DNA from: Gorsachius magnificus
Lineage: Eukaryota > Chordata > Aves > Pelecaniformes > Ardeidae
Assembly: GCA_034008185.1 (NCBI GenBank)
Contig: CM067081.1
Coordinates: 27,216,806 to 27,280,805 of the forward strand
Length of the DNA stretch: 64,000 nucleotides
Reading direction: 5' to 3'
Numbering within the stretch: the first letter of the stretch is position 1; each line of letters begins with the position of its first letter. Below the pieces are notes generated by a model. That model saw nothing but the letters and a program-made list of their open reading frames with translations. It was not told where the DNA came from and ran no database searches. Position numbers and translations under genes: made by a program. Shown one piece after another: positions 1-13,059 of the stretch.

Positions 1-521
1 CACACACATACCTTGTCCTATTCCTTTCCTCTTCCCCCACCTATTTTGCAATGCAACCTCCAGCCGAGACTAGCTCTTCACTGTGGTAATAGCCTTAATG
101 AAGAACAAGACTTCTCTGCATAAACTACCTTACTTAGACCAAGATGTAGGTGAAATACAGTTGCTGACATTGTACCTATTTGCTGTGTGCAGAATTATTC
201 AACATGCATTTGCTTTACTCACTTTTAGTTTCAACTGCCTAAGCCCATGAAGAGGGCAGCCTTGGAGCATGAAGCTATGGATAATGGCCTTTGAGAAGAG
301 GTATCAGTGATAAAACAGCAACTCCTATTAAAATGCTTCACCTGTATCTAAATGTGAAAGTATTGGCAAACAGAACTGATGGTCTATAATGTGCCCTAAG
401 AAAGAAGGTCAACCTAAGATTCACTTTGAAAATGTATTACAACAGCACTGAATGTTAAACTGAGATGAGAGGTTCACTCAAACTCCCACAATTGATGGGA
501 GCTATGTATTTCAAATAAGTT
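1..521 (-). other. Large DCLK1 intron, left edge of the window
   Basis: Unique AT-rich sequence with a few CA units at the very start. No feature is supported. The intron continues past position 1. Confidence 0.5.
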
Positions 522-674
522 ATAGAATCATAGAATGTTTTGGGTTGGAAGGGACCTTTAAAGATCATCTAGTCCAACCCCCCTGCCATGGGCAGGGACA
601 CCTTTCACTAGATCAGGTTGCCCAAAGCCCCACCCAACCTGACCTTGAAACACTTCCAACGGTGGGGCATCCAA
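522..674 (-). mobile_element. CR1 LINE 3'-end fragment
   Basis: The plus strand starts ATAGAATCATAGAATGTTTT then GGGTTGGAAGGGACC and AGATCATCTAGTCCAACCCC, the complement of the CR1 3' end. It continues into GATCAGGTTGCCCAAAGCCC and ends near GGTGGGGCATCC. Only about 150 bp remain, so the insertion was severely 5'-truncated. Confidence 0.93.
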
Positions 675-3600
675 AGTCAGCTGTGAGTAGTCTGAAATAC
701 AGTGTCTCAGAACGGACTGATGAAGAACCTTACGACACACTTCAGACAACACACCAAAAATCTCCTCCTCCCCCCTCAAAAAAACCGCAAAACCAAAACA
801 AAAACAAAAGGCAATGTTATGCAATGTGTTTGGGAGGTCAGAATAAAGAGACTCAGAACTGTAACCTAAGGAAGATACTATTGCTCTCTTGCTTCCTAAA
901 ACTAGCAGGCATTGGGAAACAAAAGGACAACAGTATCTTCTATGTTGCATAAGACTATTTTTTATTATCATTATTTTTATTGAGGCAAATAAGGACAGAA
1001 TATGGAGCAGACACTGTCCTCCAAAATACATAGCTCATATGTCTATTTTTCATTTCATTCCTGAATTAGTATATACCTGATTCTGGGACTTAAAAGATAT
1101 GAAAGCTTTTCTACAAAAGAAGTATCTGATTAGCCTTAACAACCCCTTTGCTTCTGAAAAGAGTGTGTTCTTTTCAAAGCAAACAATCTATTATTTCACA
1201 GCCAATACCATGTATATTTTTGTTTTGGCTCATTAACCTGAGCTGGGCAAGCTGTAAATAGAAAGCTCAGTTCTCATTGATTCATTTTTAGAATTAAAAC
1301 AATGGATTCAGCAAGAGGCAAAATGTTTATCATTAGCAATGAATCACTCCAGCCAGTGCCTAAAAGATAAATGTTGCTGAAAAACACTCTTGTGATAACA
1401 CATTGTGAATAGTCTGAATTTTATTCACAGGCTTACTTTTAATACTAAAAGCCAGATGCTGCCTGTTAGAAAAATGTACTTCAGCCAAAACTGTCATCGT
1501 CTTCTATATGCTATAATGACAGCAGAATTTCTACCAGATTATGCCCTTTGATTTTCACATATCTGTGTGTGCAGATCTGGGCGTGGGAAGGACTTGGAAA
1601 TTCGCAGTTTGGAAAAACCAAACATGGTTATCTCAAATCTACTCCTGAAGCTGAGGTTAGATGAAGCTTCTGCTTTCCTAGACAAAAGCCACTGTTTTCC
1701 AAGGCAAAACTAGTGACTCCTGATGCAGTGGTTTCAGGGAGGAAAAAGTACAAACGTGTCCATATGCTATGTTTAATCAATTGTATCTCAAGCTAATCGG
1801 GATTGCCTAGGAGGCCAAGATCTGATAACAACCCCGAATACTGTTGTTTTATTATGACGTCAGAACTCACCTTTCCTGGCTAACACACACAAAGCAAATT
1901 TATGAAATGAGCGTAGCAACTCAAGCTTTATGAATCCAGTAAAAGATTTCTTTTTGACACCTGTACTGTCTCTGTGAGTTCCCTCCCTATCAGTAGATAA
2001 GCACAAGTTTGTCAACAGTAATTTCCATAAAAGTAGCAAGTAAAAACTTTCATGTATCACAAAAAAAGCCGCACCATGACATAATACGAATTTTTTCTTG
2101 ATGAAAGCGAGATCTACTACCATATTTATTTTTATTACTATACTGCTTTTTTCATAATTAGCAGTGCACATAGTAGCTATGAAATAAAAGGGCAGAGGAA
2201 GTAGCACATTTTCAGAACTGACTCAGATATTCAGGAAACCAAGGACTGAATCACATTGAGCCATTTCTGACTTAGGATCTGACGCCAAACAAAGAGTCTA
2301 CAACTTACAAGTCAGGTCCTCCCAATATTAAACCCTTTCAGATGGATAATTCATATAAGCAATTAATTGCTGCTTTCTTGAGCAGTTCAGTCTCTGTGTT
2401 GCTGGGACTGATGTTTAAAATGTGGGGCTTGGCAAGCAAACACTGAGAATATGAGAGAGAAGGAACAGAAAATTGAAGTTATCACAATAAAGTCATGCAG
2501 AACAACTTCATGGTAAGCAAGTTCATCATGCCAACATACGTAGAAATGAGAGAGAACGGGACCCTTTCTGTTTATTGTATTTGAGGGGAAAATCAGGTGG
2601 GTTTTAATGGATGAGCATCTTTTCTTTCAGAGGTACTGAGACAGATGGATAGGATTTACAGATAATCAGACATGATAACTCATTTCACCCCTGTGACAGG
2701 CTATTTTAAGCTAAACGCTTTGGCCAAAAGGCAGATGTGTAGACAAGCAGCTAAAATGCTGCAGTCCTACCTCCAAAGTCACAGCAATCACTCTCTGCTC
2801 TGAAACATTCACTACAGTACACAAAACATACCCTGTTAACGTAGCCTCAAAACTGACAGCACCAAAAGCAAGACAAAAAATGTCTATAGTAAATGCTACT
2901 TCTTAGTTTCTTTCTTCTGAGTTACTCTGAATTCAAGAAGGCAGCATCAATAAATATTTCTTTTTAATAATAATTGCAGCACAGTAGTATCTACAGCAGA
3001 GGAAATACAGTTTTCAAAATACCCGGATTCCTGATGAATTCAGTGAGGTGTAGATCCCAAATCCATGCTCTTTTGAAGGCTGGCTTTTGGCCTTTAGCCT
3101 CTCACTTTTAATGAAGTGATGTTCAGGCAGCCAGACCTGCCTAAGCCTATCTGAATGCACAGAACCAGAGAGATTGGAGGCACCCACTGGTTTAATGGCA
3201 GCGTTGGCTGCAGTTAGATTATTTCCACCAGAGATGTCTGTCTCCTACTGTATTACCCAGTCACTTCCTTTACTTTTATGTAATTTGACTTCCTTTTATC
3301 AGGAATATTAGAGTAATTCTGTATAATTGCAAAAGCCAACATATTGATAGCAATCAGGAAACCTGAATATTAAACACGGTCCTCTAGGGAATTAAAAGGA
3401 GCCCTGTCAACTCAGACTATCCCAAGAATGAGTTCATTAACAACCCTACAGCAAACAGAAAGAACAGGGACTCAACACAATGTTATTAAATGAAAGCAGG
3501 AAACAACTGGAAAACCTTAAGTGTGGCTTTACTGTAGTTTAGATGGTAAGTGTGGAAAGCATGAACTACAGCGGAAGTCTTGCAGAGTAAATTAAGATAT

Positions 3601-5046
3601 TCTGTGGCATTTGGGTTTTGTTTGTTAAGACACAAGCAACAGAAGTAAAAGGTCTGAAAATGAAGACCACATTAGCATGAACAGCTGCTGAGAGTATGTA
3701 TCAAGGTGTTTGGAAAGCAAACCTGACACTTGTATTCCTATCACCCAAACTGGGGTGAGCCATGCAAAATGCCCCACTCCCAGCACCCCTGTGAGGGGCC
3801 TGGCTCCCCACAGGGCCTGCTTTTGGCTTATTTTATAAGGGAATGGGGCACTCTGGTAGCACTTGCACCAATGCTTAGCCTTGAATGGTTTCAGAAGAAA
3901 CAACATTCAGAAGGTGGGTTTGGTCTGAGATGTCTGGTAAGTGCCTGTGAAATCTCAGAACTTTCAGAGAAGTCAGAAGGTTCCTGAGACCCACAAACAG
4001 CACGTCTGCAGCGCCAGGGGTTGACCACCAGTCTTTTTTTCCACAAAGAAAACTGAACTTCCATAACCCCCTCCAACAACCACCAATGCCCCCCCAGCAA
4101 GGATTCTTCTGAGAGAGGATTACATATCAAATCCTGTTAATTTTTTTCCCCAGACCACAAAAACCTTGGTTGCAGGTGTCAGTTCTGGTGTTCCCAGACA
4201 GACACACAGACCTTGTTCTTCCAAGGTTCTCAGTCCTTCAAATCAATCAGATGTTGCACATGCTCAATAGTCAGGGCCGGGGGGAGAACAATCACAGGCT
4301 GGGCACGTCATGCTCTCCTGCCCACAACTGGAAAGTCCATTTGAAAACTTTAACTGAATTACTTCAGCCAGAGGAGTGGGAAAGCAATAAGGAATTACAG
4401 GCTGCTCCCAGGAAAAAACATATCCATGTCTGAGCCACTGAAAACAAACTCCAGCATAGAAACAAAATTAGTTTGTAAATGTTTTGATATCAGCCAAGGA
4501 AATAAGAACTTCTAAATAAGATCTGAATGGAAGAAACAAACACTAAACTAATTTAGTTTGGTTGATTGTTTGTAACGTCACCACTGTATGACAAATGCCA
4601 ACCCTGAAGAGCATGACATGGCCCTCTGGGAACTGCAACTGCATTAATTACCTGAGTGCTGCCCCAGTTAACGTCCACAAATCCTCACCATATGATATTC
4701 TTCCAAATGCACTACCGCACTATGAATAAGTTGAGTGTATTACCAACGACAGTGAACAGTATGTGGATAGATTCAAATACCGTGAACAGATGTCAGAGTA
4801 ACTAAGACCTTTTTGCTGATTTTCAGGAAACAAACATTTGTCCTTGGAAAACTGGATGTTATTTCTATAGAATGGCAAACAAAAGAAATGGGAAAGCAGA
4901 CATTTGCATGTGTTACATCTGATATAACGCCTTTAAAAATGTGAATGGATGGTGCTTGGCTCCTAGGCTGACTTAAAGCAACATAAATTTAGTTTCTTCT
5001 TTGTAATCACAGTACAGGAATATATGCTATTCCTTCTACCAGCAAG

Positions 5047-5097
5047 TCTCCTTTTGTCATTAAATTTCTCCTTTTGCCATTAAATTTCTCCTTTTGC
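5047..5097 (+). repeat. 20-bp tandem repeat, about 2.5 copies
   Basis: Copies of TCTCCTTTTGYCATTAAATT start at 5047 and 5067, with a partial third copy at 5087. One base differs between the first two. Confidence 0.9.
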
Positions 5098-8000
5098 TTT
5101 TACTTGTGATTATCAGAAAGTCCTTATATTTAGAGACTGTAATGGTAGTTTCAGGAATAATATTGCAGGAAATGGAAGTACAATGTTTTCAGGAGGAAAA
5201 AATATACACGCAAACCCAGAAACAACCAGGGAAAGTTATGAAACAAGTTTATTGCCATATTTGTAAAGGACTTGAAAAGACTTAACAAATTAGAGGTCAT
5301 CTACTTCACAGTTCTTTGCTCCAATTTGTTTTGAAGTTACAGAGTCTTTGCTAATCTCCATCCCTCACACCCAGTACTTTAATTGCTATCAAACACTTGG
5401 AATTATGGGTTACGTTCACGGGCCAAATCCTGCATGCACCTAGGGAATCACACATGGATGCAAGTGAACAGTATCCACTTTGATTCTGTTTAGGTTCCCT
5501 ATAGTAACAGTCTGAACGTTAACAAACTCCCAACCAGGAAAGGAGCCTTGGTGATCATCGATTTTTCCTGTTCATTTAAAATGAAACACTTTCAGTTAAC
5601 AGATATCAGATTAGACTACAAAGTCCTCTGCCAAAAGTCTCAATGTATTTTTGCAGAGTCTCACTTTTCAGGTTTTTTTATCTCTCTGCACCATGCTTCA
5701 TGCCAGAGCCAGCAGCGATCCAGAGGGCTTATTAACTCAGGCTGCCCACTGGGCTTGGACACGACGCATCTGCTCCTCCTGGGTGAAGCGCTTGCTTATC
5801 TAGAGAACACGCCTCTTGCAGAGGCAAGGCACTCAGACCTGGGATCTGAGCAACACAGCAGGAGAGTTCCAACAGAGAAAACAAGTATTCTGGGGTGACT
5901 CTCTAGAAGGGATGCGGCACAGCCATTACTGGTGTCAGTCAGCCACGGCAGAGACTTCACCCTGAGAAACCCGCACCACTTAGCAAATGTCCCAACCACT
6001 GCATTATTGGATTTTCTCCTCTCCTTCTCCCCAGAAACTCTAAAAGGGTCGGTTTCATCCATATGGCGAGCAGAATATTTTCTGAATTTTGGGAACTAAA
6101 TTTGGGAGGAAAGTTATTTCCTACACAGTCTCTTCCCCCTCTTCCCCTTTGACACTGAGTCCAGCTTTGGGCAAGTCCCCTAACTAGTATGGCCAACTAT
6201 GGAAAACATTTTCTTTGTATTAGAAGAGGGAATCAAGTTTTGAGTATCTAATAAGAAAAAGCGGTGCAATCAACATCAGGTGTACTTTTTCAGATCCCAT
6301 TCTTTAATACAAGTAAGAATTAGCTTGCAGTTATGTGCATACTGATGAAATAAAATTTCATGTCCTTCTCTCTGAATTACAGAATCACAAGAGATACAGT
6401 CGTAACTTCCTGGTGCTAACACACACAGAAGCACAGTACAAACCTTGCAGAAGAACCAATTGCTTCCCGGATTACATTTTAAACAAGCTAGAGACACCGC
6501 AGGAACAAATGCCATAGTGTTTCAGCCTGAGCACATAACTGTGATACACAGCACCTGTGTTGATGGTCATCAACCAAGGCCAACTCTGATAAAAATTCTC
6601 ATGAATCAGCAAAAATAGTCAGAAGTTATCAGGCACACAGAGCACACACAGGTATTTTACATTAAAATAAACATGACTATTAGCTTCCTCTATCTCCTAT
6701 ATACTTTTGTGCAACTAGTATTTACAAATCTTTCTGTTCACAGCACTACAAGCTTTAGATATTATACTGAAACAGGCTGGAAGAATCACATGGATTTTAT
6801 TCTGCTCAACCTGCAGTACAGAGGCTGGATCTGGGCGCCCAGGAGAATTCATTTAGTTATGCTCCAGACAGCTTCATTTCCTCAGGGCAACTTGCAAGTG
6901 TAAGAAAAAGGTCGTCAGGGCAAAGGCTGGATTCATTGCCCTGGCAGCTGCTGCAGCAGCTTAACCTGGAGCCTTCTTGCAGTCCCTCAAGCTTATCATG
7001 TCACTGGGTGCCTACACCTGCACAGCTCCTCAGCAATACCGAAGCTGTCGTACATGCGCAGAGCAACAGCACTGTGAACAAGCAGTTAATCCCATGCAAG
7101 CAGGAACTCACCATTCCTCCATACAAGTGTAATACACGTGCCCTGTCAAGACCTGTAAGTCCGACGTCTCCAAAACCACTGTGGATATGCATTGGGTTTA
7201 CCAAGTGGGAGGAACGCCACACAGTTCTCCTCTAAGACTAAAAGAATTTAAGCTACCAACCAAATATTATGAATGGGCATAATCAACATTTTATTCAGTT
7301 AAATCCTTTTACTTCCCACGTTTGAGATCTACTACTTTTGTCTCAATGGGTTGAGACTGTTCAGTAACTCATGAGACTGGACCATTCGCTGTAGTGTTGA
7401 TCCATGCAGCTAAACTTCCGTTATGTTCCTCATCTCTAAGGTGTTGATGATGATGGATACCATCTAAACATCTATCACATATAAGAAAGACAGAAAAGAT
7501 TAAAATATTTTCAATGAATTTATAACTGGAGAAACACAACATAATGTGGAGAAAAAAAGAGTCTGAAGCAAGCTTTAAATTGCAAATGCACTATGCTTTC
7601 CACATCTGTCTTCAAATTTTTCTGAGACCAGAACTGAACTTAGTCATCGTTTTCTTTATGAGCACTGCAGGAAAGTCAAATATTGCAGCACATAGTTTTG
7701 TTTCTAATATTGCATTACTAGGATTACTGAGGATTACTAAATTGTTCTCCAGGAGTTGGTAAGCAGATATTTACTACTGCTTCAGAGTGAAGCTATAGTA
7801 AAATCTAGGGTAGAATGTAGGACATCTTTTATTACCTCCTCATAAACGCCAGGCACATTGGAACAGTCAAACCTCACCTCCAGTACACAAAGCTGGTTTC
7901 ACAAATTCCTCATTAAAGGATGCATTAATGCAGTCCGTGTGCATGTCGTAATAAATATGCTGCCTTGTTTAATTCTGGTATCTTACAGGAAAAGCCAGAT

Positions 8001-8549
8001 CATTGAATAATCAGATTTAGCTATCAGCACAGCAGGAGATCTATGTTTTAAACCAATTTAAGGACTGCAAATACCATATGCCAGCTGACAAAATCAAGCA
8101 ACATAATTGACTCAAACGCTATCCTCTTCTGTTCAGCTGTTGTTTATTGCAGGACAATCTACGAAGCTACCCGACAAGCCCAGCCACCATTCCTTTTGTC
8201 AGAGGCCACTCAGCTGACAGGCTCTTTAAAATGCCTTCATGCGCAATCTTGCATACCAAGTGAAGCTTGGTATTTAACCAAATGTTTAAGCATGTTTGTG
8301 GAGGGAGAGGAGGAATAAAAGGAAACGGTTTAATATACAACAATTTCTAATTCTTTTTGCCAACACAGACCGTGTCGGAGTTTCTCCATTGCGCGCTTAC
8401 TCCATTCCCATTGCTAGGAACTCCAGTCTTCTGTTCCCTGCCTACAGTCCCCTGCACCAGAGGCAGTTTTCTGGGAAGGAAGAAAAGCAAAGGCTGCTGC
8501 AAAGAGTGGTTAAAACCTGTGCTATTGTGGCTAGAGAACAGCCTCCAAC

Positions 8550-8591
8550 TGGCTTAAATCTAGCTCAGTATGGCTTAAATCTAGCTCAGTA
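8550..8591 (+). repeat. Perfect tandem duplication, 21 bp x 2
   Basis: The unit TGGCTTAAATCTAGCTCAGT plus A occurs twice in a row without mismatch, a sign of a recent slippage or duplication event. Confidence 0.92.
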
Positions 8592-10854
8592 TGCATAGGA
8601 ACTCTCGTCATGCTCCAGACTGCATTGCAGACATGCCAGGAGCTTTCCTTAGTACAGCCCCCTGGAAGCTTACAGAGAAATCCTGGAGAGAATGCATGCA
8701 CGGCTGTGAGTGTCGCCATTCCAGAGCTCTTCAGTCTGTGGATTTCATACAGAAGATAAACTGAAATCCCCAATTTCAACTAACAATCAGAAATCTTTAA
8801 GTTACTCAACAAAGGTTTCACAGGGAAGGTATTCCTTAAACTCCTCTATCCCTCCTGACAAGCAATTACAGCCTCTCACTGCACAGCTCCTGTTTGTAAC
8901 TGGCTGACATATAAGGGGTAAAGAGGAAACAGATTTGTTTGTGGGTTTGTTTTTTTTTTTTTCAAAATACAGCCATCCAGCAGAGGTGTGCGCTATAGAG
9001 CAGTTGTTCTCAATTTTTCTTCAGACTAGTATGCTTTCACAGTAATCTGCAAATCCGATACTCTTTGCATTTCTATAGGCACTTTAAGATACTTTGGGCT
9101 GAAGGGCACTGTGCAAGTATAAATTATTTGTTTTTACAAGATAACAGAAAAGTGTCTCTTCTGCAAGGAGTCTGAAACAGAGTAGAAAACACGTAGTTCA
9201 AGAAAGTCACCTTCCAAAAAGGTATGGCCCCTGTCCTTCAGCACACAGTATAAGTGTCCCTTACAAATGTTATCCATTTCTATATACAAAATACAGACCA
9301 GGACTTCTTTCAAGTTACACTGGAGTTACATCAGCTGAGAATAGATTAGAATAAGACCTCACTCACCTATGAGTTTGTATACATCACCATAATCATCTTT
9401 TTATCAGCATAGCATATAACTAAATGAATTTCCTTACACCACAGTAATGAAATATTATTTATGGAGTGAACAGGAAGAACAAAAGCTACCACACTAAATT
9501 CATCTTCTGCAAGTGGTGAACATTCTGTTTTTAATATGGCCATTGAGATAGCTTAACCGATATATGCCACCAGCTGTCATGGAAAACTATGACAAGCAAT
9601 AAAGTACAAGTAATTCCATCTCCTTGACTATATTAAGGCAATAGTTTCTCAAGTATCTTCTGATACTAAAACCGCACAATGAGAACGTGAACAATTGGAT
9701 ATTAAACCACTCAAACTCATTTTACTGCCCTGCAGTAAGCTGACAGAAGTGATCCATACTGCATCCTATACAAGTACAACCACGAGTTAAAAAAAAAAAT
9801 GCAAACCTTAAAAACATTGGACTGCACCAAACCAAACACTAGCAAGTATGGTTAGAATGATCACCAACCTTTGCTGGTTTTATGTGCATTCATGACACCC
9901 AGTAAAAGAAACAAGAAACCTGTATGAGGAAAACAACATGCAACTGCATAACTGAAAAGACAGCCTGTGGTCATGCATGGCGGCCGAATACACTTACACA
10001 CAGGAGAAATGGCCTTTCTCAATTTTTAAGTACTGGTTTCTCCAGTCTCAGTAAGGGCCTTTTCAAAATAAGGGCTTTCCACCCCCTTTTTTTTAATGCA
10101 GTTTTATGAAGATTACATGAAAAGGAAAAATAAACCCCATGATTACATGTAAGATTTACTGTAACTCACGGTCAACAGTAGCAAAGGGAGTTCAGTAACA
10201 TGAACAAGAACTGCAGACACAGACTGCCACAGCCAAGGGCCATGTCATGGAAATTTTCTAGATCTTTGCTCATTCTCGGTGCTTTTGCATCTGGCTTGTC
10301 TCCAACCAGTCAAACATCTTTTCTGAAGCATGAAGCCCCGTGCAAGGCACATTTCATTTCACTCCTTACTCGGTATTTTCTGAGCCAGACCAGTGCTGCA
10401 TATAACCACTCTGCTTATACAGCCAGTGGCAATACTCTCCCATGAGATGTCATTCCCAGTTAGTGTTCAGATGGAATCAACTACAACCTCAGAATTCTTT
10501 TATTCAGACCTGCTTAGCTAGCAACTAATTCCCATGTGGTATTTGATTATTCTTCCCAACTCCGCACTTAGCTTTCACAGTGTTAAAAAAAAGAAACCCA
10601 CAGTTTTAATTCTGTTCTCTAACATAGCTTCCATCTCTTATACAATTTGCAGGATAGATCTTAATTAAAAGCTCCTGTTGTTCACAGCACTAATATTAAT
10701 TAGTAGTAGACTTGGGGCAAGTTTCTGCAAAATTGGGAATTTCTCTGCAGCTGAAAACAAACAAGCATAATCACACACTAAACTTGGCTCTAAGTCTATT
10801 TTGCACAAAGCTTCAACTAGATAGTATTTTTACACCCTGTTCATAGGAGTCCTA

Positions 10855-11240
10855 GGAAAGTGTTGAAAGCTTTCCTACAGTCAAGAGATATCAAATCCAC
10901 TTCTCCCATATCCAGCAGGCATGTTGCTCTGTCACAGAAGGAAGACAAACTGATTCAAAATGACTCATCTTTGACAAATCTATGTTGATTGTTGCTTACC
11001 ACCTCACTTTCTTCCAAATGCTTATAAATTGTTTGTTTCAGTATTTTTCCAGGAGTCGATTTGCCTGGCCTGTCATCCTGTTCTATACTTCCACCCCCTG
11101 TTCTCTTTAGAAACAAGCACTAAGTCGTTCCTTTTTCAGTTTTCCAAAATTTCAGTTCTCTTGTAGTCATTCTTAGATAAGATCCCAAATAGCATCCACC
11201 CATTTTAGTTACTTGCCTAAACTTCCTATCCACTATAAGA
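10855..11240 (-). mobile_element. Ancient CR1/L3-like LINE ORF2 fragment, reverse orientation
   Basis: The plus strand reads as the complement of an old CR1-clade reverse-transcriptase region. Recognisable blocks are AAGCTTTCCTACAGTCAAGA, TTTGACAAATCTATGTTGAT, AAATGCTTATAAATTG and TATTTTTCCAGGAGTCGATT, then AGAAACAAGCACTAAGTCG. No frame is open. It appears to be the same kind of element as 13060-15270, on the other strand. Confidence 0.7.
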
Positions 11241-12212
11241 GCACTTAGGAAAGGACCCCAAACTTTAGCCTATGCTAGGCTGTATTCTGACATCTTAGCT
11301 CTTGTGCTTGTCCACTCAGTTAATCCTGATCAGTAAAGTAAAAATGGTGCTAACAACCTCTTTAGTTGGTAACTTTCTAGCCTTTCTGCCTAACAGACAA
11401 GTTCTTTCTTCAGTGATTTTCCTTCCTACCAATATATTTACAGAATGCTTTCTTGCTGCAGCATTGCCAGCTCTGTCTTGTTTTGTATCGAGTCCTTCCA
11501 ATAAAGTCTCTACCCACGAGTACTATTCTTTTATAAGACATGTTCAAAAGCTGACCTAGTACCCCCTTTTTGCATGGCTCCTTCAGTTTCAGACTAATGA
11601 ATAACTTCTAATTAGGTAGTGGCAATTACAGCTATCTATTCTTCCCAAAAAAACAGCTTGTATTTGTGCCCTTACAGCAGGTCTTTAAGAAACCACTAAA
11701 TCTTCTGTCCTCAGACTTCAACTAATTCTTTGATTTTCTGAAGTATGCTTTCCAGGCCATTGCTTAACAGCCACTTTCATCCAATTCACCACCCTCCTCC
11801 ACCCATTCCTTCTTTTCAGTCAGAAGCAAATACAGAAGACGTTCACCATGAGTTGCTTTCAGGACTGTTCATCAAAAGAAGTGCTGAAATTTTTCTAGAC
11901 TGTGCATGTTACAATAATATTTTCTGGAAATTGCCAGAGTAGTTGAGGTCCCCCTGAACACTATGCCCTGTACTAGGGAAGATACATAGATGACAAATAG
12001 CCTACTTGAGGAATCAAAGAGAACTAGCATCACTTTTTTTTTCTTCACTGTACCTTTAAAGGCTTTCAACATTGCTTAGTGGATTAAATAAAAGCATCTT
12101 CAACACACAAAGGAAGAATTTCTCCTCTTACCTGTCCTTGTTTTTCCTTAAGTAAGCTGTACTTATTCAGCACTTCAGTCACAAAAATTACTCCACTTAC
12201 TTGACTTGAGCA
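11241..12212 (-). other. DCLK1 intron between LINE fragments
   Basis: No clear feature. It could include further decayed LINE sequence continuing from the fragment on the left, but I cannot align it by eye. Confidence 0.45.
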
Positions 12213-12776
12213 GCCAGCAGGTCAAGGAAGAGGATTCTCCTCCTCCACTCTGCTCTCATGAGACCCCACCTGCAGTACTGTTTCCAGCTCTGGCATCCCC
12301 AGCACAAGAAAGACACAGACCTATTGATGTGGGTCCGGAGCAGGGCCACAAAAATGGTCAGAGGGCTGGAGCACCTCTCCTCTGAGGACAGTCTGAGAGA
12401 GTTGGGGTTGATCAGCCTGGAGAAGAGAAGGCTCCAGGAAGATCTTATTGCAGCCTTTCGGTACTTAAAGGGCGCTTATAAGATAGACTTTTTATCAGAG
12501 CCTGTAGAGATAGGACAAGGAGCAATGGTCCTAAACTGAAAGAGCGTAGTTTTAGATTAGACACAAGGAAGAAATTTGTTGCAATGAGGGTGGTGAGAGA
12601 ACTGAAACAGATTGCCCAGAGAAGCTATGGATGCCCCTTCATTGGAAGTGTTCAAGGCCAGGTTGGACGGGGCTGTGAGCAACCTGATTTAGTGAAAAAT
12701 GTCCCTGTCCATGGCAGGGGATTGGATGAGATGATCTTTAAAGGTCCCTTCCAACCCAAACCATTTTATGATTGTA
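12213..12776 (+). mobile_element. CR1 LINE 3' fragment
   Basis: In plus-strand sense it runs from CAGCAGGTCAAGGAAGAGGA through the CR1 ORF2 C-terminal region to AAAGGTCCCTTCCAACCCAA and a diverged ATTTTATGATTGTAC tail. A 93-codon frame (12258-12539) reads [18 protein letters not shown] and [20 protein letters not shown], then is lost by frameshift. It belongs to the same general CR1 group as the copy at 52041-53172 but is more diverged. Confidence 0.93.
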
Positions 12777-13059
12777 CTAAATAAAGTACAACTTTGACTT
12801 ACAAGTATGTTCAGTTCCCCTTATTCCAAATATGTAAACCTATCATTTCCACAATTAAAGCAGCATTCTCATGGACTAGATTCCAGGCTGAAACAGGAAG
12901 GTATTTGGTCCTCACTACCACCTAATCAGAATAGTAACACTTAATGTGATAAGATGAAAGTGGAATATCATAATGGGAGACTGCAGCTCACTTCCTTTCA
13001 ATATAGATCACAAATATCCCATCATATCAGGATGTGACTTTTTTTTTTTTTGCATTAAA

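Larger units (their letters stand above)
675..10854 (-). other. Large DCLK1 intron, left part
   Basis: About 10 kb of mostly unique AT-rich intron. Apart from the two tandem repeats listed and a small imperfect palindrome at 3787-3815, I see no exon, RNA gene or clear transposon. Confidence 0.5.

Noticed and set aside
558..1031. 157-codon minus-strand frame at the left edge
   Set aside because: Its C-terminal third is CR1 3' sequence read in a non-coding frame, and the rest resembles nothing known.
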